This document shows, in pieces, positions 35,204-44,087 of a stretch of 64,000 bases of DNA. Source of the DNA: GCA-001856825 sp049965815 (GTDB lineage: Archaea; Thermoplasmatota; Thermoplasmata; Thermoplasmatales; GCA-001856825); NCBI GenBank assembly GCA_049965815.1, contig JBMFVV010000002.1, positions 56,573 through 120,572 of the forward strand, read 5' to 3'. The position numbers and the translations under genes were made by a program. The stretch's first letter is position 1, and every line of letters starts with the position of its first letter. The notes beneath the pieces were generated by a model that saw nothing but the letters and a program-made list of their open reading frames with translations, had not been told where the DNA came from and searched no databases.

Positions 35204-36481
35204 ATGATGCAACAACCTAAGAGTGATAAAAAACAAGAAGAACTCGACCCATTTAAAATTGCACAAAAGCAATTAGACGAAGCTGCAGCAATAATGAAAT
35301 TGGACCCACAGGCTCACGCTATTTTGAAGGAGCCTATGAGCATGGTCCAGGTTCAGATACCGGTGAAGATGGACAACGGATCTACGAAAGTTTTCACTGG
35401 ATTCAGGGTTCACTACAACTATGCAAGAGGACCTACAAAGGGAGGAATCAGGTTCCACCCACAGGAGAGCCTTTCGACAGTCAAAGCCCTAGCAGCGTGG
35501 ATGACCTGGAAGACATCTCTGGCAGACATTCCCTATGGTGGAGCAAAGGGCGGAATTATCTGCGATCCTAAGACACTAAGCCAAGGAGAGCTTGAGAGGC
35601 TTTCAAGGGGATACGTTAGGGCAATCGGAGAGTATATTGGACCAGACATCGATATACCAGCCCCTGATGTGTACACAACACCTCAGATAATGGCATGGAT
35701 GATGGACGAGTACTCCGCCATGGAAGGATACAACGTACCTGGCGTTATCACAGGAAAACCACTTGAAATAGGTGGTTCCCTCGGAAGAGGAGATGCAACA
35801 GCCAAAGGAGGAATGTTCATATTAAGGGAAGCGGCCAAATATCTGCACATTGATCTAGCAAAGGCAACAGTTGCAATTCAAGGATTCGGAAATGCCGGCG
35901 AATTTGCCCACAAACTCGTAACTGAAATGTTCCATTCAAAGGTGGTAGCAGTTTCAGATAGCAAGGGAGGAATATACAACGCAGATGGATTGGACTTTGA
36001 AGAAGTCAAAGCCCACAAAGTGAAGACTGGAAGCGTTGTTGGATTCAAAGGGGCAAAAGAAATCTCAAATGCAGAACTTCTAGAACTCAAAGTTGATGTA
36101 CTGATCCCATCTGCTCTCGAGAACCAGATAACCGGCAAGAACGCTGCAAACGTGAAGGCAAAGATCCTGCTAGAACTAGCAAATGGACCGACGACTCCGG
36201 AAGCAGATGAGATTCTTGCAAAGAATAAAGTCTTCGACATACCAGATTTCCTAGCAAACTCCGGTGGAGTTATAGTATCCTACTTTGAGTGGGTTCAGAA
36301 CATTAACGGATTCTACTGGGACATCGACGATGTCTATGGGAAACTCGACAAGAAGGTATCGAAGAGTTTCTGGGACACAACTGAAACAATGACCAAGTAC
36401 AACACAACCCCCAGAATGGCAGCTTATATCCTGGCGGTTGATAGAATAGCAAAAGCGATGAAGGTCCGCGGCTGGTACTGA
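35204..36481 (+). CDS. gdhA: Glutamate dehydrogenase
   Basis: NAD(P)-dependent enzyme linking glutamate to 2-oxoglutarate and ammonia. The catalytic Lys lies in PYGGAKGGI near residue 110, the substrate-binding FRVHYNYARGPTKGGIRFH near 69-87, and the Rossmann GFGNAGEFA near 227-235. Length 425 matches hexameric archaeal GDH. Two ATGs (35204 and 35207) sit behind an AGGTGA site (35194-35199), and the second has the better spacing. It is divergent to speE. Confidence 0.96.
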   Translation: MMQQPKSDKKQEELDPFKIAQKQLDEAAAIMKLDPQAHAILKEPMSMVQVQIPVKMDNGSTKVFTGFRVHYNYARGPTKGGIRFHPQESLSTVKALAAWMTWKTSLADIPYGGAKGGIICDPKTLSQGELERLSRGYVRAIGEYIGPDIDIPAPDVYTTPQIMAWMMDEYSAMEGYNVPGVITGKPLEIGGSLGRGDATAKGGMFILREAAKYLHIDLAKATVAIQGFGNAGEFAHKLVTEMFHSKVVAVSDSKGGIYNADGLDFEEVKAHKVKTGSVVGFKGAKEISNAELLELKVDVLIPSALENQITGKNAANVKAKILLELANGPTTPEADEILAKNKVFDIPDFLANSGGVIVSYFEWVQNINGFYWDIDDVYGKLDKKVSKSFWDTTETMTKYNTTPRMAAYILAVDRIAKAMKVRGWY

Positions 36482-36490
36482 GTCCACAAC

Positions 36491-36530
36491 AATTTACTCC
36501 TTTTATTTTTATTCCCTTTTTATTCCTTAG
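36491..36530 (+). terminator. T-rich tract after gdhA
   Basis: Several T-runs (TTTTATTTTT, CCCTTTTTATTCC) start 10 bases after the gdhA stop, as expected for archaeal T-tract termination. The following 200 bases up to the next gene are AT-rich and hold nothing else I recognise. Confidence 0.4.
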
Positions 36531-36732
36531 TTTTTGGCATTTACTTTCTGATATTCTGGTTAAGGTTGCGTGAGTGTTTTTTGCTATCTTAAAGTTTAGT
36601 TTTATTGTTCATTCTTTATATTATAATATGACTTATTGTGCCCCCTGTTTTTGACTGTATAAAATCTAGTTTCTTGATTGAGCAATGAAATCATTTTTTC
36701 AATTTTTTCAATTTTCAATTAGCTGTATAAGA

Positions 36733-36740
36733 TTAAAATA
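36733..36740 (+). promoter_or_regulatory. TATA-like element for the PolB2 operon
   Basis: TTAAAATA is centred about 25 bases ahead of the ATG at 36762. Confidence 0.4.
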
Positions 36741-36761
36741 CGACCGTACTGATTTTTACCT

Positions 36762-37232
36762 ATGTTCAGGGCCAATATGAGACATTCATATCTCATGGAA
36801 ATGGAGGAATTCAATTCTATCCTCCTAGAAGATTTTGTCAATAGTTATGGGAAGACATTGCTACTTCTTGGAGATGGGGCGTTTGTTGATGCTCATTATT
36901 TGAAGAGGAAAATGGGTGACCAGCTGTACATACAGAGAATTCTCAACATATATCAGTTCCAAAAAACAATAGTTGAGGATTTTTACTATGATGACTTTGC
37001 AATTTTCGTTGTAGTCAGACTCTCTGAACTGAAAGACTGGAAAGAGGATGTTTTGCTCAACATATCAAACGCCTTGGAAGGTATCTCGCGTAGAACAGGG
37101 ACGCCAAACGTAGTCTATTTGGTGGAAGATGAAGAGTTTAGACCACCGTGGTTGGGCAATGTATTCCATAGGAAGATACTAGAGGTGGTCAAGAAATGGG
37201 AAGAAACACCCCTAGCCTTAGAATGGAAATAG
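36762..37232 (+). CDS. Uncharacterised protein, first gene of PolB2 operon (possible degenerate RecA-fold partner)
   Basis: 156 residues. It contains a TLLLLGDGAFVDAHYLKRK segment followed by alternating strand/helix patterns and a second hydrophobic strand, TPNVVYLVEDEEFRPP, where RecA-like proteins carry Walker B. No Walker A (GxxxxGKT/S) is present, so it could not bind ATP in the standard way. PolB2 genes in other genomes often have an inactivated RecA-superfamily protein beside them, which is why I suggest this, but similarity is too weak to assert. It precedes the 72-residue gene with a 37-base overlap. Confidence 0.55.
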   Translation: MFRANMRHSYLMEMEEFNSILLEDFVNSYGKTLLLLGDGAFVDAHYLKRKMGDQLYIQRILNIYQFQKTIVEDFYYDDFAIFVVVRLSELKDWKEDVLLNISNALEGISRRTGTPNVVYLVEDEEFRPPWLGNVFHRKILEVVKKWEETPLALEWK

Positions 37233-37414
37233 AAAGTATAATTGAAGAGATAAGAAAAGCAGAGAAATTGATGAATAGTGGAGACAAAGAAATAACAGAA
37301 GATTTCATCAAGAAAATAAAACTTCACATTCCAGAAGGTTCCATAACCAATCTAGATCCATATTTCGTTTTTCTTCTATTTGTGTTATTAGAGCTGAGAA
37401 AAGAAATCAAATGA
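37196..37414 (+). CDS. Small protein, second gene of PolB2 operon
   Basis: 72 residues: a charged N-terminal helix (MEIESIIEEIRKAEK...) and a hydrophobic C-terminal helix (PYFVFLLFVLLELRKEIK). The start is decided by GAGGTG (37182-37187), eight bases ahead of ATG 37196; an ATG at 37223 would lack such a site. It overlaps the previous gene by 37 bases and the PolB2 start by 4 bases (ATGA), so it is translated as part of the unit. Unrecognised; probably an interaction partner. Confidence 0.6.
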   Translation: MGRNTPSLRMEIESIIEEIRKAEKLMNSGDKEITEDFIKKIKLHIPEGSITNLDPYFVFLLFVLLELRKEIK

Positions 37415-39393
37415 TTGTTGATGCATGGGGCAACAGAAACTTGTACACCATCGATGAAAAAAAGAAGATAAAGAGATGGGACTATGAACACACAATATAT
37501 GTCGCTGGAGATCGTCTTGAAAGAGTCACTGACGAGATAGATATTGTACCGTGGATTAAGTGGAAACTGGAAGAACAGAAGGATATATTCTCCACCAAAA
37601 AGGTAGTAAGTATAAGCCTACCACCAAACAAGGTAAGCGAGGTGATAATGGCAATAGAACGTATAGGAAACTTCAGAGATTATAAGATTTACAACGCTGA
37701 CATAAACATTGTACAATCATTCATGGTCAAGAACAACCTACATTTTTTTAATGACGACAAGGAAGTAGATTTTGATGCGTCTGATTTAAACGTCCTTGAT
37801 ATAAAATTTATAGACTCACTGGAAGAAATAGAGATAAACGGGCAGATGTTCACAAACATTACTTCATCATTAGATTCCTTCTTTTCCAACATGAAAGACG
37901 CTAATCTGATAGTCTCAGAGGGTGGTGATAAGTATTTTCCTAGATTCTTTGAACTTGCGGGAAGGAAAGGGTACAGGGCCAGAACATCTAGAAGCAGGGA
38001 AAGAACATTTACTTCATATGGAAGAATAAGTCATAGAGCCAGTGGTTTCATAATTTATGGGATACCACATATAGATAGAGAGACATCTTTCATATTTAGC
38101 GAAGGTGGTCTGGAAGGTCTTATTACTGTTTCCAAGATCACGTCCCTGCCCCTTTTCCATTCCGCACGTATCACCCCTGGTACCGCTGTTTCTTCATACG
38201 AAGTGAAGAAATCTCTGGAGAAGGGAATTATGATACCCCTCTACAAGGACGACCATGAGATGATTAAGGATATTGATACATTTATAAGTGCTGATAAGGG
38301 AGGGTTATACCTTCAGCCAGTACCTGGCATATACGAAAACGTCTTTGAGATAGATTTCAGTTCAATGTATCCATCAATAATAGTGAATTACAATCTTTCC
38401 CCGGAGACCATAAATGTAAAGTGTAAAAATACGAGAAGAATAGATGACCTAGGATATGACATTTGTATGGATAAGAGGGGAATGCTGCCAGAATTTTTAT
38501 CAGATCTTCTTGATCTCCGTCTTTATTATAAGAGCAAGAAGAAATCTGATGAAAGATACAGAAGGAGGGATTCAGTTCTGAAGTGGCTTTTGTTGACATC
38601 GTTTGGTTATACCGGCTACAAGAATGCAAAATTCGGCAGGATAGAAGTTCACGAATCAATAACCAGTATTGGAAGAAAGATACTGACTGACAGCGTAAAA
38701 ATAGCCGAGGACGAGGGATTCAAAGTTATCCACGGAATAGTAGATTCTCTGTGGTTGCAGGGAAATGGAGATATCTATGAGGTAATGAGAAGAATAGAAG
38801 AAATAAGTAGACTTAAGATTTCTCTTGAGGGTTTCTACAAGTGGATAGTGTTCCTACCAGCCAGGGATGGAAGTGGAGCTCTCAACAGATATTTTGGGCT
38901 CATGGAAAATGGAAAATTTAAGGTTAGAGGGATAGAACTGCGTAGGACAGACTTCCCTGATGTTTGTAAGGAAATGCAAGAAGAGATACTCAACGTTTAT
39001 TCAATGGTTTCAAAAGCGACAGATTTTCATAAACATTATGACGAAGTAGAGAAAATATATGACGGATATAAGTTCAAGATAATGAATGGAAAGCTAGATG
39101 ACTCGGAACTAAAGATATCAATAGTTGCTACTCGCAGACCGGAAGCATATAAGGTTAATGGAATAAGGAAGATGGCGATAGAAAAGGCTGGGAATATAGG
39201 TCCAGGTGATAAGGTCTCTATGTTCGTATTAGACGAGAGCAAGGGCGAGGTAGATATAGAAAATCTAGAAAGCAGATATGACAAGAACTATTATCTTAGA
39301 AAACTCCAAATGGCATGGGAAAGCATATCATATCCCTATAAGCATCAATCTATAATATACCAGAAGAGTATCGAGGAATATGATACAAATTGA
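37411..39393 (+). CDS. Family B DNA polymerase of the PolB2 type
   Basis: 660 residues. The motifs place it with the shorter PolB2 group. Motif A is D315FSSMYPS, intact. Motif B is SFGYTGYKN (from about 397). Motif C, usually YGDTDS, is H441GIVDS, keeping the second Asp (D445) but not the first. The N-terminal exonuclease domain is degenerate: LDIKFID where DxE is expected. The thumb and palm blocks GRISHRASG and ARITPGTAVSS are characteristic of this group. Such polymerases are thought to be repair or translesion enzymes with weak activity. It follows two small genes with overlapping starts and precedes a DUF1805 gene. Confidence 0.88.
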   Translation: MIVDAWGNRNLYTIDEKKKIKRWDYEHTIYVAGDRLERVTDEIDIVPWIKWKLEEQKDIFSTKKVVSISLPPNKVSEVIMAIERIGNFRDYKIYNADINIVQSFMVKNNLHFFNDDKEVDFDASDLNVLDIKFIDSLEEIEINGQMFTNITSSLDSFFSNMKDANLIVSEGGDKYFPRFFELAGRKGYRARTSRSRERTFTSYGRISHRASGFIIYGIPHIDRETSFIFSEGGLEGLITVSKITSLPLFHSARITPGTAVSSYEVKKSLEKGIMIPLYKDDHEMIKDIDTFISADKGGLYLQPVPGIYENVFEIDFSSMYPSIIVNYNLSPETINVKCKNTRRIDDLGYDICMDKRGMLPEFLSDLLDLRLYYKSKKKSDERYRRRDSVLKWLLLTSFGYTGYKNAKFGRIEVHESITSIGRKILTDSVKIAEDEGFKVIHGIVDSLWLQGNGDIYEVMRRIEEISRLKISLEGFYKWIVFLPARDGSGALNRYFGLMENGKFKVRGIELRRTDFPDVCKEMQEEILNVYSMVSKATDFHKHYDEVEKIYDGYKFKIMNGKLDDSELKISIVATRRPEAYKVNGIRKMAIEKAGNIGPGDKVSMFVLDESKGEVDIENLESRYDKNYYLRKLQMAWESISYPYKHQSIIYQKSIEEYDTN

Positions 39394-39667
39394 AAATCTA
39401 TCCGTGGGAGGAGAGACGTATACCGGAATAAAAATAGACACTAAACCTGCGCCAATCGTTGTGATAACCGGTAAGAAAGGATTTCTAATGTGTGGATACC
39501 TTAACATGGAAGCCGCAGACAAAACAGGTGCAATAGCTGCATCCATATCCGGAGTCAATACGTTTGATGACCTGCTCAACAAAGACATAGTAAAGATCAG
39601 TGCCAAGGCAAGAGAATCAGGGGTGAAAGAGGGGATGAAAGGAAGAGAAGCACTAAAATTCCTTTAA
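39380..39667 (+). CDS. DUF1805 family protein
   Basis: 95 residues of the small alpha/beta DUF1805 fold, recognised by KKGFLMCGYLNMEAADK (33-49) and the downstream helix with the conserved Ala-rich GAIAASISGVNTFDDLL. Function is unknown across the family. The ATG overlaps the PolB2 end by 14 bases, so it is the last gene of that operon. Possible metal or substrate binding through Cys and Glu of the CGYLNMEAAD segment is speculation. Confidence 0.8.
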   Translation: MIQIENLSVGGETYTGIKIDTKPAPIVVITGKKGFLMCGYLNMEAADKTGAIAASISGVNTFDDLLNKDIVKISAKARESGVKEGMKGREALKFL

Positions 39668-39752
39668 TTGATTTAATGATACAAAGATAGAAGATCAATA
39701 TCTATCCTAACCACTGGGTATATTGCGTTGATATATTCCTAAAAATTCTTAC

Positions 39753-40694
39753 TCAATGAGGAATAACATTGTTAATCACTCTTATAGGATTGTCCCAAAG
39801 GACCTGCTTAGAATGTTTGCCTAACATATCCGATAGTTCTGCAATCTTAGTTACGTCTTCAAATCCTTTAGGAGTATCATCTATACCCAGGAAATCAGTT
39901 CCGAGTGCCACATGGTCCCATCCAAAATTCTCCCCAACATATTCCATGTGCTTGACCATATCATTTATAGAAGGGTCTTTACTAAGAGTTGTTCTGATGG
40001 CAGTAATACCAATTACACCTCCAGTTTTAACTATTGCTTCTATGCTGTCATCATCCAAGTTTCTAGCGTGATTGTAGATGCTCTTTACATTCCCGTGTGA
40101 GGAAATGACAGGTTTCTTTGACACCGAACATGCATCTAATATCGTACCCCTACTTGCATGAGCCATGTCAACAATAACGTTTTGTTCATTAGCTACTTTT
40201 ACGAGCTCCTCCCCATACCCTGTTAGTCCATAGTCCTTTTTTGACATTGCGGAAGCAGCAAATTTCGTGTCATAATTCCAGGTGAGACCTATACATCTCA
40301 GGCCTATATCCCTTAAGAGATAAAGATCATAGGGGTCTCTAAGACAGTCCGTTCCTTCCAGGCTGAGAAGTATCTTTGTCCCTTCATTCATTTCATCTGA
40401 TTGCCCCTGTATGATCTTTACTAGTCCCTTTCTCTCGATATGCTTGTAAAACTTAAGTTGCTCCATCAGGTCTTCCAAAAGCGCGACAGTTGCCCTTCTT
40501 GGGCCTGAACCGTATTGTTTGCTGAGTTCTTCAGCTCTATCATTAACAACAGAAATGTGCGGGAAGCTTACTCCAAATACAATGGCATCCTCGAACCTTC
40601 CAATCGCATCTAAATTTGACTGTTTTGTAGACGAGACAATATCTTCACGCTGTGAAGTTATTCCCATGTCCTGATGCAAATCTACGAATTTCAT
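39753..40694 (-). CDS. Membrane dipeptidase-like enzyme (peptidase M19)
   Basis: 313 residues of the M19 metal-dependent TIM-barrel group. The metal ligands are suggested by VDLHQDM (3-9, HxD), a central Glu in SLEGTD, a His in DMAHAS and another in SSHGN, and the ALGTDFLGI Asp near the C-terminus. The family cleaves dipeptides and, in some members, D-amino-acid dipeptides. No signal peptide, so cytosolic. Convergent with the PolB2 operon, with an 85-base gap. Confidence 0.85.
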   Translation of the reverse strand: MKFVDLHQDMGITSQREDIVSSTKQSNLDAIGRFEDAIVFGVSFPHISVVNDRAEELSKQYGSGPRRATVALLEDLMEQLKFYKHIERKGLVKIIQGQSDEMNEGTKILLSLEGTDCLRDPYDLYLLRDIGLRCIGLTWNYDTKFAASAMSKKDYGLTGYGEELVKVANEQNVIVDMAHASRGTILDACSVSKKPVISSHGNVKSIYNHARNLDDDSIEAIVKTGGVIGITAIRTTLSKDPSINDMVKHMEYVGENFGWDHVALGTDFLGIDDTPKGFEDVTKIAELSDMLGKHSKQVLWDNPIRVINNVIPH

Positions 40695-40770
40695 AAATGT
40701 TAAGGACTGAGGAATTATTTAACTCTTCTACGGCTCGATGGCTCTATTCAGTTTAATGTCAATATGACAT

Positions 40771-41199
40771 CTATCTGTACAGCTCATAAACCCTAAGGAA
40801 CGCTCCCTTCTTCTTCTCCCTTATATCAGCTTCTTCTGACTCAACTGTAGCTGAACCCACTTTTTTGCCATCTAAATTCTCTATGATACAGGTTGATCCT
40901 TTCCTTATGATCCCGACTATACTTTTTATTCCAGCGGCATACAGATTTGCTCCATTTTTTATTCCAGCATAAGCACCATCATCGATGATGACACGAGGGA
41001 AATCCTTAGATACCATAATCCTCAAGGTTGGAAGCCATTTTTCCTCATATTTAATCAATATGGGGACGGAGCCATCGTATATAACTGAGTGATCATTCTC
41101 TTCAATCTCTAGGCTCTTGGATTCCGTAGAGATTCCAAAACCATCTAAAAGTTCTCTGTATTCTTTGCTTTCTCTCTTCGAAAGGAAGTGTCTTTTCAC
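40771..41199 (-). CDS. PUA-domain RNA-binding protein (MCT-1/Tma20-like)
   Basis: 142 residues: an N-terminal DUF1947-type domain (KRHFLSKRESKEYRELLDGFG) and a C-terminal PUA domain (about 62-137), with PRVIIDDGAYAGIKNGANLYAAGI as its signature. The eukaryotic relatives MCT-1/Tma20 act in translation reinitiation and ribosome recycling. Archaeal versions are conserved but uncharacterised. It stands alone between the dipeptidase and purA. Confidence 0.85.
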   Translation of the reverse strand: MKRHFLSKRESKEYRELLDGFGISTESKSLEIEENDHSVIYDGSVPILIKYEEKWLPTLRIMVSKDFPRVIIDDGAYAGIKNGANLYAAGIKSIVGIIRKGSTCIIENLDGKKVGSATVESEEADIREKKKGAFLRVYELYR

Positions 41200-41285
41200 T
41201 TGGTAATGATTCTAGCTTATTCTATAAACATTACGTAACCGCGAACAAAATTACTAAGAAGGAAATGGCACGCATCAGCAATGAG

Positions 41286-42497
41286 CTAGAGGGATATCCT
41301 CTGATATACCTCTATTGCATCTCTACCTTCCCCAATGCCTACCAACACGACTGGAACTTTCAATTGGTCCTCTATGAAGCTGATATAATCCCTTAAATTT
41401 GCTTTTCCACTTCTCCATGGCTTGAAACTTTCATAGTTCACCTTGTCGGGTTTCTTGGACGGATTGAACTCGTTAACTTCCTTCCCATCATACTCGTAGG
41501 AGACTGCAACCTTTATGGTATCCATCTTTCCTAATATGTCAACCTTTGTAAGCGCAAGGTAATCTAGTGAGTTTAGTCTGACAGCTCTGCGCAGCATTGG
41601 AAGGTCCAAATATCCCACACGTCTAGGGCGGCCAGTAGTTGCACCGAATTCGTTGCCTAATGTCCTCAGCTTATCAGCATATTCCCCGAAGATTTCTGTA
41701 GGAAACATCCCCTCTCCAACCCTAGTGGTATACGCCTTAGCTACCCCAATAAATTTGTTGAAATACCTTGGTGACAGGCCCGTACCTACAGTCACACCAC
41801 CTGATGTCGTGTAAGAAGACGTGACATAAGGATACGTTCCGGAATCAATATCTATGAAAGTACCATTTGCAGTCTCGAATAATGCACTCTTTCCATTATT
41901 TATCGCATCTTCAAGGTATTCGCGAGTATCGTAAATGTACTTCTTAATAGATTCATAATCTTCCATAAGACTGTCTACATATCCATCCTCAAACGGTATC
42001 CGGTATATCTGACTCAATAAGGTGAGATGTTCCTTTAGATCATTCCTGCTACTGAAATCTACCAGCCTGATACCATATCGCCCAAATTTTGATTCGTATG
42101 CAGGCCCTATTCCTTTCAATGTGGTCCCTATTTTTCCAGCACCCCTCATCTGTTCAATTTCACTGTCGCGTTTGAAATGTAATTCCGTCACAACATGCGC
42201 CAAATCTGAAACTTTGAGGTCGAAGTTTCCACGAAACTTACTCAAAAATTCGATCTCTTCCTTTAACCGTCGTAGATTAATGACAACCCCCTTTGCGACG
42301 ACTACCGTTTTTGAACCAAGGAATCCAGCAGGAATTAAGTGGTACTTAATTGTTTGACCATCAACTACTACCGTATGACCCGCATTTTCCCCGCCATTGA
42401 ACCTGACAGTGATATCAAAATTCTTGGAAAGGTAGTCTATAATTTTTCCTTTTCCTTCATCACCAAACTGACAGCCAACTAAAGTCAAGGTTTCCAT
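41286..42497 (-). CDS. purA: Adenylosuccinate synthetase
   Basis: Converts IMP and Asp to adenylosuccinate using GTP. GCQFGDEGKGK is at 8-18, with NGGENAGHTVV at 35-45, the IMP-binding GAGKIGTTLKGIGPAYESK at 119-137, and TTGRPRRVGYLDL near 286-298. Length 403 fits the shorter archaeal enzymes, which lack some bacterial loop residues. Single gene with an upstream AT-rich promoter region. Confidence 0.95.
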   Translation of the reverse strand: METLTLVGCQFGDEGKGKIIDYLSKNFDITVRFNGGENAGHTVVVDGQTIKYHLIPAGFLGSKTVVVAKGVVINLRRLKEEIEFLSKFRGNFDLKVSDLAHVVTELHFKRDSEIEQMRGAGKIGTTLKGIGPAYESKFGRYGIRLVDFSSRNDLKEHLTLLSQIYRIPFEDGYVDSLMEDYESIKKYIYDTREYLEDAINNGKSALFETANGTFIDIDSGTYPYVTSSYTTSGGVTVGTGLSPRYFNKFIGVAKAYTTRVGEGMFPTEIFGEYADKLRTLGNEFGATTGRPRRVGYLDLPMLRRAVRLNSLDYLALTKVDILGKMDTIKVAVSYEYDGKEVNEFNPSKKPDKVNYESFKPWRSGKANLRDYISFIEDQLKVPVVLVGIGEGRDAIEVYQRISL

Positions 42498-42614
42498 TTG
42501 AACCTTTTAACCATATCTTCAGGCAGATAATAACTTTTCATCTATACTTATAAAAAAGGCAACCGGAGGCAATTGCTGCTTTGACAGTCTATAACCCACA
42601 TTGTTCTGATCCTC

Positions 42615-43859
42615 TCAGTGAACGTTATTAACCGCTTCAGAGACAGATTCCTCTGGAAGCTTTACCCTCCTGAACCAGATGTAAAATGAAACTATGGAAA
42701 CTACATAGAGTATTGCGGCTATCTCAAATGGAAGTCTATACCTTCCCTGCTTCAACATGATAGAACCCGGGTATGTTGAAAATGAATTTGGCATTCTGAA
42801 AAAAATGCTTGTTATTCCAGACGCGACACCTCGATGATTGCTTGGAATGATACCCATTATTAAGGAGGTTGATAAGGGGCCTGATACGTTCATCAGCAAC
42901 GATCGTATTACGAAGAATGTAGCTGAAAGCCCAAAACTCCCAGCAAACGGGATGAGAACCATAAATACGGTTGAAGCCAGCATTGTTATTACCATAGCAT
43001 TTATCAATCCCATCCTTCTCCCTAGGGCCGGGGCAATCAATGCAGATAAAGCGAGTAAAGCACTAGCAACACCTAGGACAGGACCACTAATTGTATCTGG
43101 AACCTGAAACTTATAATTAAACCATTGACTCATTAATGGAATGAACAATCCTGCCCCAACTGCTATACCTACATTGGAAAGTATGTATTTTGTCAGCACA
43201 TCCTTTGTCCTTTGTGTCATAGGTTCTATCTTTTCCACAACATTTCTATTGCGTTTCTCAGAAATACCTATGAAAAAAGCAGTAGATGCAACCGTAGCTA
43301 TACCGAGGGCAACGTAAAGAAGTAAATGCGCATCTAACGTGCTTAACCCAAAGAGCGTCATCGGTGATACCAAATAAATCATGAAACCTCCGCCAGCCCA
43401 GGCACCATTTTGCATAAGAGAATTAAGAGAGAATGCAGCCGTTCTCTTTCCTGTTGACGACAATTCGGATAGCATCGCACCCTGTGAGCTGCTAAATGCA
43501 GCGTCTCCTGCCCCTATAATTATCGCTACAATTATTAGCGAATACAGGGAGGTCGCAAAGGCCAAAATTATAACGCCCAGGCCAAGTGCCAGGTTTCCAT
43601 AGACAATGACTCCCTTCCTTCCTCTCCTGTCAGAAAGAACCCCCAGAGGTATTGAGAGAGCGGATGCAGCAACACCTTCCATTGTGAATAAAAGGCCGGC
43701 ATAAATGATCGATATCCCCCTAACAGTATGAAGAAAATAAGAGAGGTCGGTGAATATCAGTCCAAGTGCTAAATTTCCCAGGAAACTTCCACCTATTAGC
43801 ATCTTGGAATTCTTGGAAATACCGGCAAAATCTTCAAAGGGACCCTTTCCATCAGACAA
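42615..43859 (-). CDS. MFS transporter
   Basis: 414 residues with about twelve membrane segments. The MFS motif A appears as GVLSDRRGRKGVI between helices 2 and 3, with a repeat-like ALGRRMG in the second half. It is a general secondary transporter, with efflux more likely than uptake given the SDRRGRK loop, but no substrate can be proposed. The nearest neighbours (purA and an ABC1 kinase) do not help. Confidence 0.85.
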   Translation of the reverse strand: MSDGKGPFEDFAGISKNSKMLIGGSFLGNLALGLIFTDLSYFLHTVRGISIIYAGLLFTMEGVAASALSIPLGVLSDRRGRKGVIVYGNLALGLGVIILAFATSLYSLIIVAIIIGAGDAAFSSSQGAMLSELSSTGKRTAAFSLNSLMQNGAWAGGGFMIYLVSPMTLFGLSTLDAHLLLYVALGIATVASTAFFIGISEKRNRNVVEKIEPMTQRTKDVLTKYILSNVGIAVGAGLFIPLMSQWFNYKFQVPDTISGPVLGVASALLALSALIAPALGRRMGLINAMVITMLASTVFMVLIPFAGSFGLSATFFVIRSLLMNVSGPLSTSLIMGIIPSNHRGVASGITSIFFRMPNSFSTYPGSIMLKQGRYRLPFEIAAILYVVSIVSFYIWFRRVKLPEESVSEAVNNVH

Positions 43860-44054
43860 GAATTAACACCGTTGAATAAGTAACGTATGAAAAGTATCCA
43901 TTAGATGTATTCGATAGCAGAATGGTGATTCCTTTTCTAATACCATAAACCACCATATTCTTTAAAATTTAAGCTTTCTACTCTTCTGATATGCCAATAT
44001 TCGTTGTTGCAAATGGCCCATGAACCATGAAATAATCAAATTAGTTTAATCAAA

Positions 44055-44066
44055 TATTTTTATAAT
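44055..44066 (+). promoter_or_regulatory. TATA-like element for ABC1 kinase gene
   Basis: TATTTTTATAAT is centred about 27 bases before the ATG at 44088, favouring that ATG over the GTG at 44082 as first codon. Confidence 0.45.
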
Positions 44067-44087
44067 TACGAATGGCCTATCGTGTCA

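Noticed and set aside
34265..35272. Long form of the aminopropyltransferase with a 67-residue extension
   Set aside because: The extension runs into the divergent gdhA start, lacks family similarity, and a normal start with promoter exists at 35071.
44082..44087. GTG start for the ABC1 kinase
   Set aside because: The TATA spacing fits the ATG at 44088 better; the difference is only two residues.
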